NCBI RefSeq assembly: GCF_020103725.1
Contig: NZ_JAHXBG010000007.1
Location: forward strand, 434,001 to 498,000
Length of the DNA: 64,000 bases
Source of the DNA: Hyalangium gracile
GTDB lineage: Bacteria; Myxococcota; Myxococcia; Myxococcales; Myxococcaceae
Direction of reading: 5' to 3'
In this document: one piece after another, positions 1-8,275 of the stretch
Position numbering within the stretch: position 1 is the first letter of the stretch
How the letters are laid out: every line of letters starts with the position of its first letter
Translations under genes and position numbers: made by a program
Notes under the pieces: generated by a model
Databases searched by the model: none
Told to the model about the DNA's origin: nothing
What the model saw: the letters and a program-made list of their open reading frames with translations, nothing else

Positions 1-380
1 GCCCGGCTCCCACGGCCAACATCCCCGAGGCCGCCGAGCTGGCCCGCCGCGTGGCGGACAAGGTGGACGGCATGCCCATGAGCCTGGTCAACGAGACGGT
101 GCTGGGCATCCCCACGACGGCGCATATCCTCGGCGGGTGCTGCATGGGCGACTCGGCGCGCACGGGCGTCATCGACGCCCAGCACCGCGTGCATGGCTAC
201 GAGGGCCTGTACGTCATCGACGGCTCGGCGGTCTCTGCCAACCCGGGCGTCAACCCGTCGCTGACCATCACCGCGCTGGCCGAGCGCGCCATGACCTTCA
301 TCCCCGCGAAGCAGCAGCTCGAGCAGGGCCAGACGGACGCCCAGACGGAGCCGCCTCGACCCGCCGCCATCGCTCGCTGA
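1..380 (+). CDS. GMC-family oxidoreductase, C-terminal fragment
   Basis: This is the 3' end of a flavin-dependent GMC oxidoreductase (cholesterol oxidase/glucose dehydrogenase superfamily). The frame is open from base 3 and its start lies outside the window. The visible 125 residues hold the family's C-terminal signature. A His sits in the [10 protein letters not shown] segment, and [20 protein letters not shown] carries the Asn-Pro that completes the FAD site and the catalytic His/Asn pair. The protein ends in a short Pro/Ala/Gln-rich tail. The fold assignment is secure. The substrate (sterol, alcohol or sugar) cannot be told from this piece. The gene converges on the glycosidase at 403, leaving only 22 bp between stop codons. 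Confidence 0.85.
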   Translation, partial: PAPTANIPEAAELARRVADKVDGMPMSLVNETVLGIPTTAHILGGCCMGDSARTGVIDAQHRVHGYEGLYVIDGSAVSANPGVNPSLTITALAERAMTFIPAKQQLEQGQTDAQTEPPRPAAIAR

Positions 381-402
381 GCTCGCGCTCGGGCGAAGAG
401 GC

Positions 403-2796
403 TCAGAAGTTCACGACGAGCCGGTCCCAGGTCGCGCTCATGGGGACCTCGAGCACTCCGTCCTTCATGGAGCCCAGCTCCAGCGCGCCCGTGACCGAGC
501 GCACCCCCTTGACGCCGTAGATGAACAGCGTCTCCCGCTGGCGCGTGAGGGGCAGGTTGCCCTGGACCTTCCGCTCCACCCAGAAGCGTCCCCGGTCCAT
601 GCCCCCGGTGAGGATGGAGGTCCGGGAGGCCCCGTACCCGTCGCCCTCGTCCTCGTAGAGCCGCGTGCGCAGGTCCGGGCCGGCGTGGATGTGCCACTCG
701 AGGTAGTCCCAGTTGGCCGTCGTCGTGTGCGGCGCCGGCTTCGTGAGCGCGATGGCTCCTCCGGCCCGCAGCCACACGGGCACCGTGTCCAGCGGGCCGT
801 CGGCGATGACGTGCTGGCCTCCCTCCCGCACCGCGCAGGCCCTCTCCAGGTTGGGCCACTCCAGCCACTGGCCCTTCGGCAGGTACACCATCCGCCTGGT
901 GTGGCCCGGCTTCGTGATGGGCGCCACCAGCAGCTCCCTCCCGAAGAGGAACTGATCGAACGCGCGCAGCGCATCCAGGTCCGCCGGATCCAGCATGAGC
1001 AGCGGCCGCATCACCGGCAGCCCCGTCTCCGCCGCCTCCTGCATCAACGAGTACAGCGTGGGCAGCAGCCGGTACCGCCGCTCCATCGCCTCCTTCGCCA
1101 GCGCCAGGTGCTTGTCTCCGAAGCGCCAGGGCTCCTGGAAGGGCATCGGCTTGGCCGCGTGGTTGCGCATCAGCGGATAGAACGTCCCCAGCTGGGTCCA
1201 CCGCGCCATCAGGTCCGCGCTCGGGCGGCCGATGAAGCCGGGGATGTCCACGCCCGTGAACGCCACCCCCGACAGCCCCAGGCCCATGAGCATCGGCATC
1301 GACAGCTCCAGGTGCTCCCAGTGGCTCGAGTTGTCTCCCGTCCACGCCGCCGCGTAGCGCTGCATGCCCGCATACCCCGCGCGCGTCAGCAGGAAGGGCC
1401 GGCGCTGCGGCGCGTACTGGCGGAAGCCCTCGAAGGCCGCCTTCGTCATCGCCAGCCCGTAGACGTTGTGCACCTCCAGGTGCCGCCGCTTCCCGTGCCT
1501 GGCCGCGTACGGCAGCGTCTTGCCCTCGCGCCGCCTGGCCTCCTCCATCCGCCCGCCCGTGGCCGCCACGCTCCCCGAGGCCTCGAGCAGCTCGAAGCAC
1601 GCCGGCTCGTTCATGTCGTTCCAGAAGCCCGCGATGCCCTGCTCGAGGAACTCCTGGTGCCAGTTGCCCCACCAGCGCTGCACCTCCTCGCGGGTGAAGT
1701 CCGGGAACACCGCTGGCCGCGCCCACACCTCGCCCACCAGCACGTCCCCGCTGTCGGCGCGCACCAGGTAGTCCTGGGCCTTCGCCTCCTCGTACGTGAC
1801 GTAGCCGGGCTCGGCCTTCACGTTGGGGTTGATGATGGGCACCAGGCGCACGCCCGCGCCGGCCGCCTCGCGCGTGAGCCCCTGCGGATCCGGGAACCGC
1901 GTGCGATCCCACGTCCACACCTTGTAGGCGTCCAGGTAGTCGATATCGAGGTACACCGCGTCCAGCGGCAGCCCGCGCGAGCGGTACGCCTGGATGACGC
2001 CTCGGATGTCGTCCGCGCTCTCGTAGCCCCAGCGCGACTGCTGCGCGCCCAGGCTCCACAGCGGCGGCAGCGGCGGGCGCCCCGTCAGCGTCACGTACCG
2101 CCGCACCACGTCCGCCGGGTGCGGCCCGACGATGAGGTACACGTCCAGCTCCGGGCCCCAGCTCTCCCAGCGCACCCGGTCCGGCTCTGCGTACGCCACG
2201 TCCACCTCGGAGCGCCACGTCTCGTCCAGGAAGAAGCCCCACGCGATGCCATCGCGCAGGCCCATGCTGAAGGGGATGGAGATGTAGAGCGGATCCGTGT
2301 CCGGGTGGTGCGGCATCACGTCCGTGTTCCAGAACGTGAAGCGCATGCCGCGCTTGTCGAGCGAGCCCACCTTCTCCCCGAAGCCCAGGTACGCCTCGTC
2401 CGGAGGGGCGTGCAGCGCCAGCCGCGCCCGGTGGTGGTTCACCGGCATGTGCGGCGAGGACTCTCCGGAGACCGACTCGCACCGCGCCAGCTCCCGGCCC
2501 TCCGCGTCCCGGAAGCGCCAGGTGCCCGTCGCCGCCGACAGCTCCAGCGAGGCGCCCTCCGCCGTGAGGTGGATCGTCTCTCCGTCGCGGCGGACCTCGA
2601 GGGGCCGCGCCTCGTCGGTGACCACCGCCCAGGACTGCTTGGGCGCCAATTGGGGGTGCGCGAAGCCCACGCCCGCCGAGGAGGGCGCGTGGCGGATGCG
2701 CAGCACTCCCGGTAGCGGGCACCGGACCTCGAGCGCGGCGCGCGCTCCCCAGAGGTGCAGGCGAGTGGGCTCGATGGCGGAGTCAGTGAGGCGCAT
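403..2796 (-). CDS. Glycoside hydrolase family 31 (alpha-glucosidase/alpha-xylosidase-like)
   Basis: A 797-aa enzyme expected to hydrolyse alpha-linked terminal glucose or xylose with retention. The GH31 nucleophile motif is complete: GFWNDMNEP with Asp394. The general acid/base Asp488 lies in WTGDNSSHW. An N-terminal beta-sandwich (about 1-240) precedes the barrel, and a C-terminal beta region follows residue 640. Other GH31 blocks visible are DAVYLDIDY and the MRNHAAKPMPFQEPW segment. No signal peptide is seen, so it is probably cytoplasmic. The Met start at 2796 gives full family length. Family membership is firm. Alpha-glucosidase versus alpha-xylosidase specificity is inference. Confidence 0.9.
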   Translation of the reverse strand: MRLTDSAIEPTRLHLWGARAALEVRCPLPGVLRIRHAPSSAGVGFAHPQLAPKQSWAVVTDEARPLEVRRDGETIHLTAEGASLELSAATGTWRFRDAEGRELARCESVSGESSPHMPVNHHRARLALHAPPDEAYLGFGEKVGSLDKRGMRFTFWNTDVMPHHPDTDPLYISIPFSMGLRDGIAWGFFLDETWRSEVDVAYAEPDRVRWESWGPELDVYLIVGPHPADVVRRYVTLTGRPPLPPLWSLGAQQSRWGYESADDIRGVIQAYRSRGLPLDAVYLDIDYLDAYKVWTWDRTRFPDPQGLTREAAGAGVRLVPIINPNVKAEPGYVTYEEAKAQDYLVRADSGDVLVGEVWARPAVFPDFTREEVQRWWGNWHQEFLEQGIAGFWNDMNEPACFELLEASGSVAATGGRMEEARRREGKTLPYAARHGKRRHLEVHNVYGLAMTKAAFEGFRQYAPQRRPFLLTRAGYAGMQRYAAAWTGDNSSHWEHLELSMPMLMGLGLSGVAFTGVDIPGFIGRPSADLMARWTQLGTFYPLMRNHAAKPMPFQEPWRFGDKHLALAKEAMERRYRLLPTLYSLMQEAAETGLPVMRPLLMLDPADLDALRAFDQFLFGRELLVAPITKPGHTRRMVYLPKGQWLEWPNLERACAVREGGQHVIADGPLDTVPVWLRAGGAIALTKPAPHTTTANWDYLEWHIHAGPDLRTRLYEDEGDGYGASRTSILTGGMDRGRFWVERKVQGNLPLTRQRETLFIYGVKGVRSVTGALELGSMKDGVLEVPMSATWDRLVVNF

Positions 2797-2977
2797 GACC
2801 GCGATTGTATGGATGCTGGCCGATCAGGCGACTGCAATCGGAAGGACCGAGGGGGATGCAGGCGTTATCGCAGGAGTTTCGTGACGCAGTGCTCCGGATA
2901 CCTGCTCCCAGGAGCCAGCCCTCGAGAGAGGGGCTCCGGGGCGGGAGCGGTGACGGCGAAACCCCAGGTGCGACGAG

Positions 2978-3829
2978 ATGAGCAACCGGCCTGCCTGCCT
3001 CGGACCGGGAGGCCCGTGGCGCTCCCCGCGCTGCCTTCGAGCAGTGGGGAGCGCGGCGGTGCTCCTCCTGGCCCTCGGATGTGAACCCAAGGATTTCGGA
3101 AGGACGACCCCGACGATGAATGGACAGCGAGCAACCCGTTTGAACGACACCCTGGCCCGCCAGGGCCGGCTGGAGGCACGGCCTCGGGCATTGACGGTGG
3201 AAAGCCCCCAGCGCGGCAGGATGCCACTGGGACTGGGAGGCAAGCGTGACGGCTTCCTCTACGTGCCGGAGAGCTATCGCGCGGACCAGCCAGCGCCCCT
3301 GGTGGTGATGCTCCATGGGGCGGGGGGCCACGCGCAGCACGCCCTGGGCATCCTCCAGCCGCTCGCGGACGCACAGGGCCTCATCCTCGTGGCTCCGGAC
3401 TCCCGGGGACCGACGTGGGATGTCATCCGCGGCGACTATGGCGCGGACGTCCTCTTCATCGACGCGGCGCTCGCCTGGGTCTTCGAGCACTACGCCGTGG
3501 ACCCGGAGCGTGTCGCCATCGGCGGCTTCTCGGATGGCGCCTCGTATGCCCTGTCGCTGGGCATCTCCAACGGCGATCTGTTCACGCACGTCCTGGCTTT
3601 CTCGCCGGGGTTCGCCGCTCCGCGCGAGCAGCACGGCGAGCCGCGCATCTTCATCTCGCATGGGACGGAGGACGCGGTCCTCCCCATCGACCCTTGCAGC
3701 CGGCGCCTCGTGCCCCGGCTCGAAGGCGTGGGGTACGACGTGCTCTACCGCGAGTTCGAGGGGCCGCACACCGTCCCCGCGGAGATCGCGCGCGAGGCGG
3801 CGGAGTGGTTCCGGACCGCCTCGAACTGA
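2978..3829 (+). CDS. Lipoprotein alpha/beta-hydrolase (PHB depolymerase/LpqC-like esterase)
   Basis: A 283-aa predicted lipoprotein esterase. A hydrophobic N-terminus ends in LLLALGC with Cys35 as the likely lipidation site; the box is slightly non-canonical. The hydrolase core starts near residue 85 with the oxyanion segment VVMLHGAGGHA. The nucleophile Ser is in GGFSDGAS (a GxSxG elbow), an acidic residue in SHGTEDAVLPID, and the catalytic His in GPHTVPAEI. This order matches the LpqC/polyhydroxybutyrate depolymerase-like subfamily, whose members often act on feruloyl or short-chain esters. The substrate is unknown. The start at 2978 was chosen because it gives an intact signal sequence. 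Confidence 0.8.
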   Translation: MSNRPACLGPGGPWRSPRCLRAVGSAAVLLLALGCEPKDFGRTTPTMNGQRATRLNDTLARQGRLEARPRALTVESPQRGRMPLGLGGKRDGFLYVPESYRADQPAPLVVMLHGAGGHAQHALGILQPLADAQGLILVAPDSRGPTWDVIRGDYGADVLFIDAALAWVFEHYAVDPERVAIGGFSDGASYALSLGISNGDLFTHVLAFSPGFAAPREQHGEPRIFISHGTEDAVLPIDPCSRRLVPRLEGVGYDVLYREFEGPHTVPAEIAREAAEWFRTASN

Positions 3830-3847
3830 CACGCTCCCGTCGTGTCA
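3827..3847. terminator. Bidirectional hairpin formed by two stop codons
   Basis: TGACACG (3827-3833) and CGTGTCA (3841-3847) are a perfect 7-bp inverted repeat with a 7-nt loop. It lies between the convergent genes at 2978 and 4030, and the two arms contain the TGA stops of both. There is no long T-run, so intrinsic termination is plausible but not certain. Confidence 0.45.
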
Positions 3848-4030
3848 CTTCTTGCGGAGGACCTCGGCCGGCAGGTTGCGCCGGTGGGGATCGACGATGG
3901 CTGCCAGCACCAGCACCAGGGGCGTAGGCAGCATCACCAGTCCGAGGATGAAGAGGAACCGCAGGACGCGAACGAGGAATTGGAAGAGGGCGCGCACGTG
4001 TGCGCGCACCCCGGTAGGGCGAGTCATCAT
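3845..4030 (-). CDS. Small single-span membrane protein
   Basis: A 61-aa ORF on the minus strand. It has a basic N-terminus (about 1-20), one strongly hydrophobic helix (about 21-46, FLFILGLVMLPTPLVLVLAA core), then a short basic tail (DPHRR...LRKK). This charge pattern suits an inner-membrane microprotein. An ACGGAG ribosome-binding sequence lies about 8 nt upstream of the ATG. It converges on the esterase gene, sharing the hairpin at 3827-3847. No family was recognised and no function is proposed. It is called real because of the RBS, the membrane-helix composition and the position between two well-formed genes. Confidence 0.55.
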   Translation of the reverse strand: MMTRPTGVRAHVRALFQFLVRVLRFLFILGLVMLPTPLVLVLAAIVDPHRRNLPAEVLRKK

Positions 4031-4086
4031 GAGCTACTCCGTGAGCTGAGAGGGAAGGCGTTCCAGGGACAGGGGCCTGGGACGGC

Positions 4087-4395
4087 TCAGCGCAGGAGGG
4101 CTCGGTGGACGATGAACAGCGGCTGCGGTGGACCCGGAGGGCGCGTCTCGGGCGCAGGACGCTCGGCGCGGACCCGTGTGTGGACCGGGCGCGGGTGTCC
4201 CGCCGTGGGCTGGGAATGCACGGCCGTCGGGGCCGCCCGAGGCTGCTTCGCGGAGGTGGCGCGCTGCTCGACGGAGAGCGTCACCTCGGCCCGGACCGCG
4301 GGAAGCGCATGCGCCGGCACCGCGCCCAGCGCGATCGCCAGGCTGGTCAATCCCAGCCTCAGCCAGCGGCTCATGCGGTGCGGAGGTCCGTGCAT
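4087..4395 (-). CDS. Small secreted Pro-rich protein, function unknown
   Basis: A 102-aa ORF with a clear Sec-type signal: basic RMSRWLR, hydrophobic LGLTSLAIALGAV, and an AHA-like cleavage site near residue 30. The rest is Pro/Ala/Arg/Thr-rich low-complexity sequence without Cys or recognisable domains, probably disordered in the periplasm or outside. An internal Met at residue 8 (position 4374) is an equally good start, since neither has a strong ribosome-binding site. It lies 57 bp upstream of the small membrane-protein gene on the same strand, so the two may be co-transcribed. Confidence 0.5.
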   Translation of the reverse strand: MHGPPHRMSRWLRLGLTSLAIALGAVPAHALPAVRAEVTLSVEQRATSAKQPRAAPTAVHSQPTAGHPRPVHTRVRAERPAPETRPPGPPQPLFIVHRALLR

Positions 4396-4523
4396 GTGGG
4401 GTTCAACGTAGCCACAGGCCCATTTCTGTCAAACCTGCCCGGCGGCAGAGAGCTCCTCCGCCCAGGTGGCATGGCTCGCGTGGGACTTGGACGCGGGGCA
4501 TGCTGCGAGGCGGAGGAGCACGG

Positions 4524-5301
4524 ATGGAGCACTTCGAGCAGGTACAGACACTGAGCACGGAGGCGCTGCGACAGCTCCTGGTGACCGGCAGCGCGCGTGA
4601 GCGGATCTGGGCCGCCTGGTCGCTCGGGCTTCGGCTCGGGTCCGCAGCGCAGCCGGAGCTCCTTCAGGCCTCGCGCCGTGAGCCGGATGCGGGGGCGCGC
4701 CGCCACACTGCGGAAGCGGGTGCCCGTGGAGCAGGAGCCGGATCTGCGGCGCAGGTGGCTGAAGTCCTGGCACGAACTGGAAGGCGAGGGCCCCCTGCTG
4801 GCCTTCGCGGTATCCCAGCCCTCTGACCGGATCGAAGAGGTGTTCGCGGTCCTGCACGGCAAGGCGGGCGAGATCGCCTGGGAGAGCCTCGCGCCGCTCG
4901 TCGCGCTCGACGAGCCAGAGGCCGAGAAGCGCGTGCTCACGTGGCTGAAGCTTCCAGGCGCTCCGGCTGCGGCTCGAGAGTGGCTGCTCTCCCTGGCGCT
5001 CCGAGAGACAGAGCCGCGGATGCCCTGGGAGCCCCGCGCCATGCAGGCCTGGCAGGTCGTGAGGACCGCGCGGCACCTGCTCCTGGAGGCGCTCGAGGGG
5101 ATGAGTGCGCGGGAACTTGGGGCGGGGGAGTGGCCGCTGCTCTCTGGCCTTCGGGAACTGCTCGAGGCCAGGCCCGCCGATGAGAGAGAGGAGGAGGAGG
5201 AGTTCTTCGACGAGGCTCAGGACATGTGGGTCTACGGCCCAAGTGTCGAGACCCAGCTGCTGCAGCGGCTCCAGCAACTCCTCTCCGAGCGCGTGGGATG
5301 A
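4524..5301 (+). pseudogene. Frameshifted HEAT-like repeat gene
   Basis: A GGAGG sequence at 4512-4516 precedes ATG 4524. The first about 55 codons (MEHFEQVQTLSTEALRQLL...) read in one frame and look like a helical HEAT-type repeat (SARERIWAAWSLGLRLG). Near 4687-4693, at a run of five G, coding quality passes to the next frame. That frame continues with RKRVPVEQEPDLRRRWLKSW and ends at 5301. Removing one G would join both parts into a single protein of about 258 aa. The downstream part is Leu/Glu-rich and helical. This is either a recent frameshift or a homopolymer sequencing error. The HEAT assignment rests on pattern only. Confidence 0.5.
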
Positions 5302-5376
5302 CCGCCTGAGCAGGTCCGAAGAAGGGCTTGCACCCAGAAGGGAGGCGCCCTGTGCGCGGAGCGTTGCCCAACTGGT

Positions 5377-5934
5377 ATGACAAGTAGACCAGTTCGGACA
5401 AAGACCGGCGGCGTCTCGCTGCCGCAGCTGAAGCAGATCATGCCGCACCTGTCGGATGCGCGGGCGCGCGAGTGCCTGCCGCACCTCAACAAGGCCATGC
5501 AGGAGGCGGGCATCAACACGCCGAAGCGGCAGGCGGCCTTCCTGGCCCAGCTGGCGCACGAGAGTGGTGAGTTCCGCTACTTCGAGGAGCTGGCCTCGGG
5601 CGCGGCGTACGAGGGCCGCAAGGACCTGGGCAACACCCAACCGGGTGATGGCGTGCGCTACAAGGGCCGCGGGCCCATCCAGCTGACCGGCCGCGCCAAC
5701 TACCGGGCGGCGGGCAAGGCGCTGGGCATCGAGCTCGAGGGCAACCCCAAGCGCGCCGCGGACGTGGACGTGGGCTTCCGCACCGCCGCGTGGTTCTGGA
5801 ACAGCCGCAACCTGAACACCTACGCGGACGCGGGCAACTTCCGTGAAGTCACCCGCCGCATCAATGGCGGCTACAACGGCATGGCCAGCCGCGAGGCCTA
5901 CTACGCCCGCGCCAGGCAGGTCCTCGGCGCGTAG
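5377..5934 (+). CDS. GH19-type muramidase/chitinase-like enzyme
   Basis: A 185-aa single-domain glycoside hydrolase of the GH19/phage-endolysin type. Catalytic Glu62 is in AHESGEF, a second Glu lies near residue 71, and the GH19 signature KGRGPIQLTGRANY covers residues 96-109. The WFWNSRNLNTYAD and RRINGGYNGMASR segments are typical of the C-terminal half. Such enzymes cleave chitin or peptidoglycan glycan strands. There is no signal peptide, and no holin or phage genes are nearby, so it may be a domesticated endolysin or predation-linked enzyme. The start is uncertain: ATG 5377 lacks a good ribosome-binding site, and a start around residue 13 would keep the whole domain. Confidence 0.8.
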   Translation: MTSRPVRTKTGGVSLPQLKQIMPHLSDARARECLPHLNKAMQEAGINTPKRQAAFLAQLAHESGEFRYFEELASGAAYEGRKDLGNTQPGDGVRYKGRGPIQLTGRANYRAAGKALGIELEGNPKRAADVDVGFRTAAWFWNSRNLNTYADAGNFREVTRRINGGYNGMASREAYYARARQVLGA

Positions 5935-6000
5935 CCCACGGTCCGCGGTGCCCTCGCGTCCATGCCTGACGCGGGGGCATACCGAGGTGGCCGGGTTCGC

Positions 6001-6516
6001 TCAGAAGCGGACCTGGATCTCGTAGCGGCGGTTCTTCGCCTTCTTGGCCGCCGTGTCGTCCGGCTTCACGAGCATCTGCTCCGAGCCGCGCCCCAGCGCG
6101 ATGATCTCGCCGCTGGGAATGCCGCGAGCCACCAGCTCCTTGACGATGACGGCGGCTCGCTTCTGGCTCAGCTCCTTGTTCTTCGCCGCGTCGCCGGTCG
6201 AGTCGGTGTGGCCGGACACCTCGAACTTGTAGTTCTTCACCCCTCCGGAATCGAGCTGCTTCTTGGCGTCGACCAGGGCGGCCGTCAGCTTCTTGAGCTT
6301 CTGGTCACAGCCGGCCTCCAGCACGTCCGTGCCGGACTTGAAGCTGCACTGGTTCTTGCTCGCCTCCTGCTTGAGCTTGGAGTTGATCTTCTTCTCCAGC
6401 GCGCCCTTGCCCGCGTCGCCCGCCGCCTTCTTGAGCTGATCGAGCGGGCCCTGCGCGAGCGCCACCCCGGGAGCCGCCAGCAGCGACACCGCCATCCACA
6501 GCGCCTTCAACCTCAT
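6001..6516 (-). CDS. OmpA-family peptidoglycan-associated protein
   Basis: A 171-aa exported protein. It has a signal peptide (MRLKALWMAVSLLAAPGVALA, cut after ALA), then a Lys-rich helical linker with two Cys (QCSFK and EAGCD). The OmpA C-terminal peptidoglycan-binding domain covers about 75-171, with VSGHTDSTGDAAKNKELSQKRA and the closing KNRRYEIQVRF. The start at 6516 was preferred to upstream Mets because GGAGGT lies just before it and the signal peptide begins there. It probably sits in the periplasm bound to the cell wall. It is divergent from the dGTPase gene, 148 bp apart. Confidence 0.85.
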   Translation of the reverse strand: MRLKALWMAVSLLAAPGVALAQGPLDQLKKAAGDAGKGALEKKINSKLKQEASKNQCSFKSGTDVLEAGCDQKLKKLTAALVDAKKQLDSGGVKNYKFEVSGHTDSTGDAAKNKELSQKRAAVIVKELVARGIPSGEIIALGRGSEQMLVKPDDTAAKKAKNRRYEIQVRF

Positions 6517-6664
6517 ACGTACCTCCGGTGAAAACAGGTGCAGCGCGCCAAGGCTGCCCCGGAGCGCCGCGCTCGTCCATGAGGATGAAGCGCCCCACGG
6601 AGGTTGGCGTCCCCGGGCTGACGGAGCAGGATGCGCCGCCCGCCACCCTGGAGGACGAGTACCC

Positions 6665-8065
6665 GTGAGCACGGAACGCAATGAGCGATGGCAGCAGCTG
6701 CTGTCTGGTCACCGCCTGGGCTCCACCCGCCCGCCCGAGTCCCATGACGAGCGGACCGAGTATGACAAGGACTATGACCGCATCGTCTTCTCCAGCGCCT
6801 TCCGAAGGCTGCATGACAAGACGCAGGTGTTCCCGCTCTCGACGAGCGACTACACGCGGACGCGGCTGACCCACAGCATCGAGGCCTCGTGCGTGGGGCG
6901 CACGCTGGGCCAGCTCGCGGGCAAGGCCTTGGGCCGCCAGGACGTGAAGGTGGAGCCGTCCCACCTGGGCACCCTCGTCGCCGCGGCCTGCCTGGCGCAT
7001 GACATCGGCAACCCGCCGTTCGGCCACTCGGGAGAGGCGGCCATCCAGCACTGGGTCGAGCAGAAGCTGAAGCCCTGGTCGCCCGAGCCCGCTGGCGACG
7101 GCCCCCCGAGCCCGTTCGCCACCGAGGCCGAGTGGAAGGATCTGCTGAGCTTCGAGGGCAACGCGCAGGGCTTCCGTATCCTCAACCGGCTCCAGTCTCG
7201 CGAGCGCCAGGGCGGGCTGCGCTACACCGTCGCGACCATCGGGGCCATGAGCAAGTACCCGCGGCCCTCCGTCATCCCGGGCCGGGAGCGGGACAAGCGC
7301 CGCGTCTCGGAGAAGAAGTTCGGATACTTCCAGGACGACGCGGAGCTGGCGCGCGAGGCGTTCCAGCGGCTCGGCCTTCAGGAGCGCGAGCCGGGAGTCT
7401 TCGCCCGCCACCCGCTGGCCTTCCTCGTCGAGGCCGCGGATGACATCTGCTACGCGATCATCGACCTGGAGGACTCGGCCATGCTGGGCCTCATCCCGAT
7501 GGAGCAGGCGTGCGCGCTGCTCGAAGGCGCGGCGCGGATCCGCAACGGCTACATCCCCCCGTCGGAGCTCCAGCCCGAGAGCCGCCTGGGCGCGCTGCGC
7601 TCGAGCGCCATCGGCGTGCTCATCCAGGAGTGCGTGGGTGTGTTCTCCGAGGTGGTGAAGGAGATGGAGCAGGGGAGCTGGGAGCAGTCGCTCGCCTCCG
7701 TCAGGGAGCCCGTGCGCGCCACGCTCAAGCAGATCACCGGCATCACCCGCGAGAAGGGCTACGAGAGCGAGCGCGTCCTGCAGATCGAGAGCGCGGGCTT
7801 CAAGACACTCGGAGGCCTGCTGGACATGTTCGCCTCCGCCGTCGTCACGGACTCACCCAACAAGGAGGAGAAGAAGCTGCGCCAGCTCCTCCCCCTGGAG
7901 TTCCTCCAGCGCCCCGGACCGCACCAGCCGGACCGCGACGATGCCATCCGCCGCCTCACTCCGTACCAGCGCCTGCTGTGCGTCACCGACTACGTCTCCG
8001 GCATGACCGACGGCTTCGCCGTGGAGCTCTACCAGCGGCTGTCGGGCATCAAACTCCCCGCGTAG
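6665..8065 (+). CDS. dgt: Deoxyguanosinetriphosphate triphosphohydrolase (dGTPase)
   Basis: A 466-aa HD-superfamily enzyme predicted to hydrolyse dGTP or other dNTPs to the deoxynucleoside and triphosphate. HD-domain metal ligands are visible: His70 in RTRLTHSIEA and His112-Asp113 in LAHDIGNPPFGHSGE, with a later Asp in EAADDICYAIIDLED. The N-terminal RTEYDKDYDRIVFSSAFRRL block is diagnostic of this family. Length matches the roughly 450-500-residue dGTPases. Translation starts at GTG 6665, preceded by GGAGGA at 6650-6655. It would control dNTP pools and replication fidelity. Confidence 0.9.
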   Translation: MSTERNERWQQLLSGHRLGSTRPPESHDERTEYDKDYDRIVFSSAFRRLHDKTQVFPLSTSDYTRTRLTHSIEASCVGRTLGQLAGKALGRQDVKVEPSHLGTLVAAACLAHDIGNPPFGHSGEAAIQHWVEQKLKPWSPEPAGDGPPSPFATEAEWKDLLSFEGNAQGFRILNRLQSRERQGGLRYTVATIGAMSKYPRPSVIPGRERDKRRVSEKKFGYFQDDAELAREAFQRLGLQEREPGVFARHPLAFLVEAADDICYAIIDLEDSAMLGLIPMEQACALLEGAARIRNGYIPPSELQPESRLGALRSSAIGVLIQECVGVFSEVVKEMEQGSWEQSLASVREPVRATLKQITGITREKGYESERVLQIESAGFKTLGGLLDMFASAVVTDSPNKEEKKLRQLLPLEFLQRPGPHQPDRDDAIRRLTPYQRLLCVTDYVSGMTDGFAVELYQRLSGIKLPA

Positions 8066-8275
8066 GCGCCGCGCGCGCTCGGAGACAGGTGCCACTGGGT
8101 TGCAATATCAGGAAACTGCAAAATTGCGACAACGCGATAACTGAAGACTTACACGTAAAAGAGAGCATTTCGACTTAGCAGGGATTGACCGTAATGAGTG
8201 GCGCCGGTACCTTCACGCGCCGTCTCACCTGGCGCCCCGTGGCGCCACGCATCCCCCAATCCCCCGAGAGGTCGA
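8066..8275 (+). promoter_or_regulatory. AT-rich leader upstream of the protease gene
   Basis: The 210-bp gap has an unusually AT-rich core (8100-8170) in otherwise GC-rich DNA. It contains TTGCAA at 8100-8105 and TTGCGA at 8124-8129, with GATAACT further on. It probably holds the promoter and a long 5' leader for the protease at 8276. No -35/-10 pair with good spacing stands out. Confidence 0.3.

Noticed and set aside
197-2722. 841-codon minus-strand frame parallel to the GH31 gene
   Set aside because: The neighbouring frame (403-2796) carries all GH31 catalytic motifs; this one is Gly/Arg/Ala-rich noise.
4660-4830. Frame switch in the HEAT-like gene as programmed frameshifting or selenocysteine recoding
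   Set aside because: No in-frame TGA joins the parts, and no slippery heptamer with downstream structure was seen. A simple indel at the G-run explains it.
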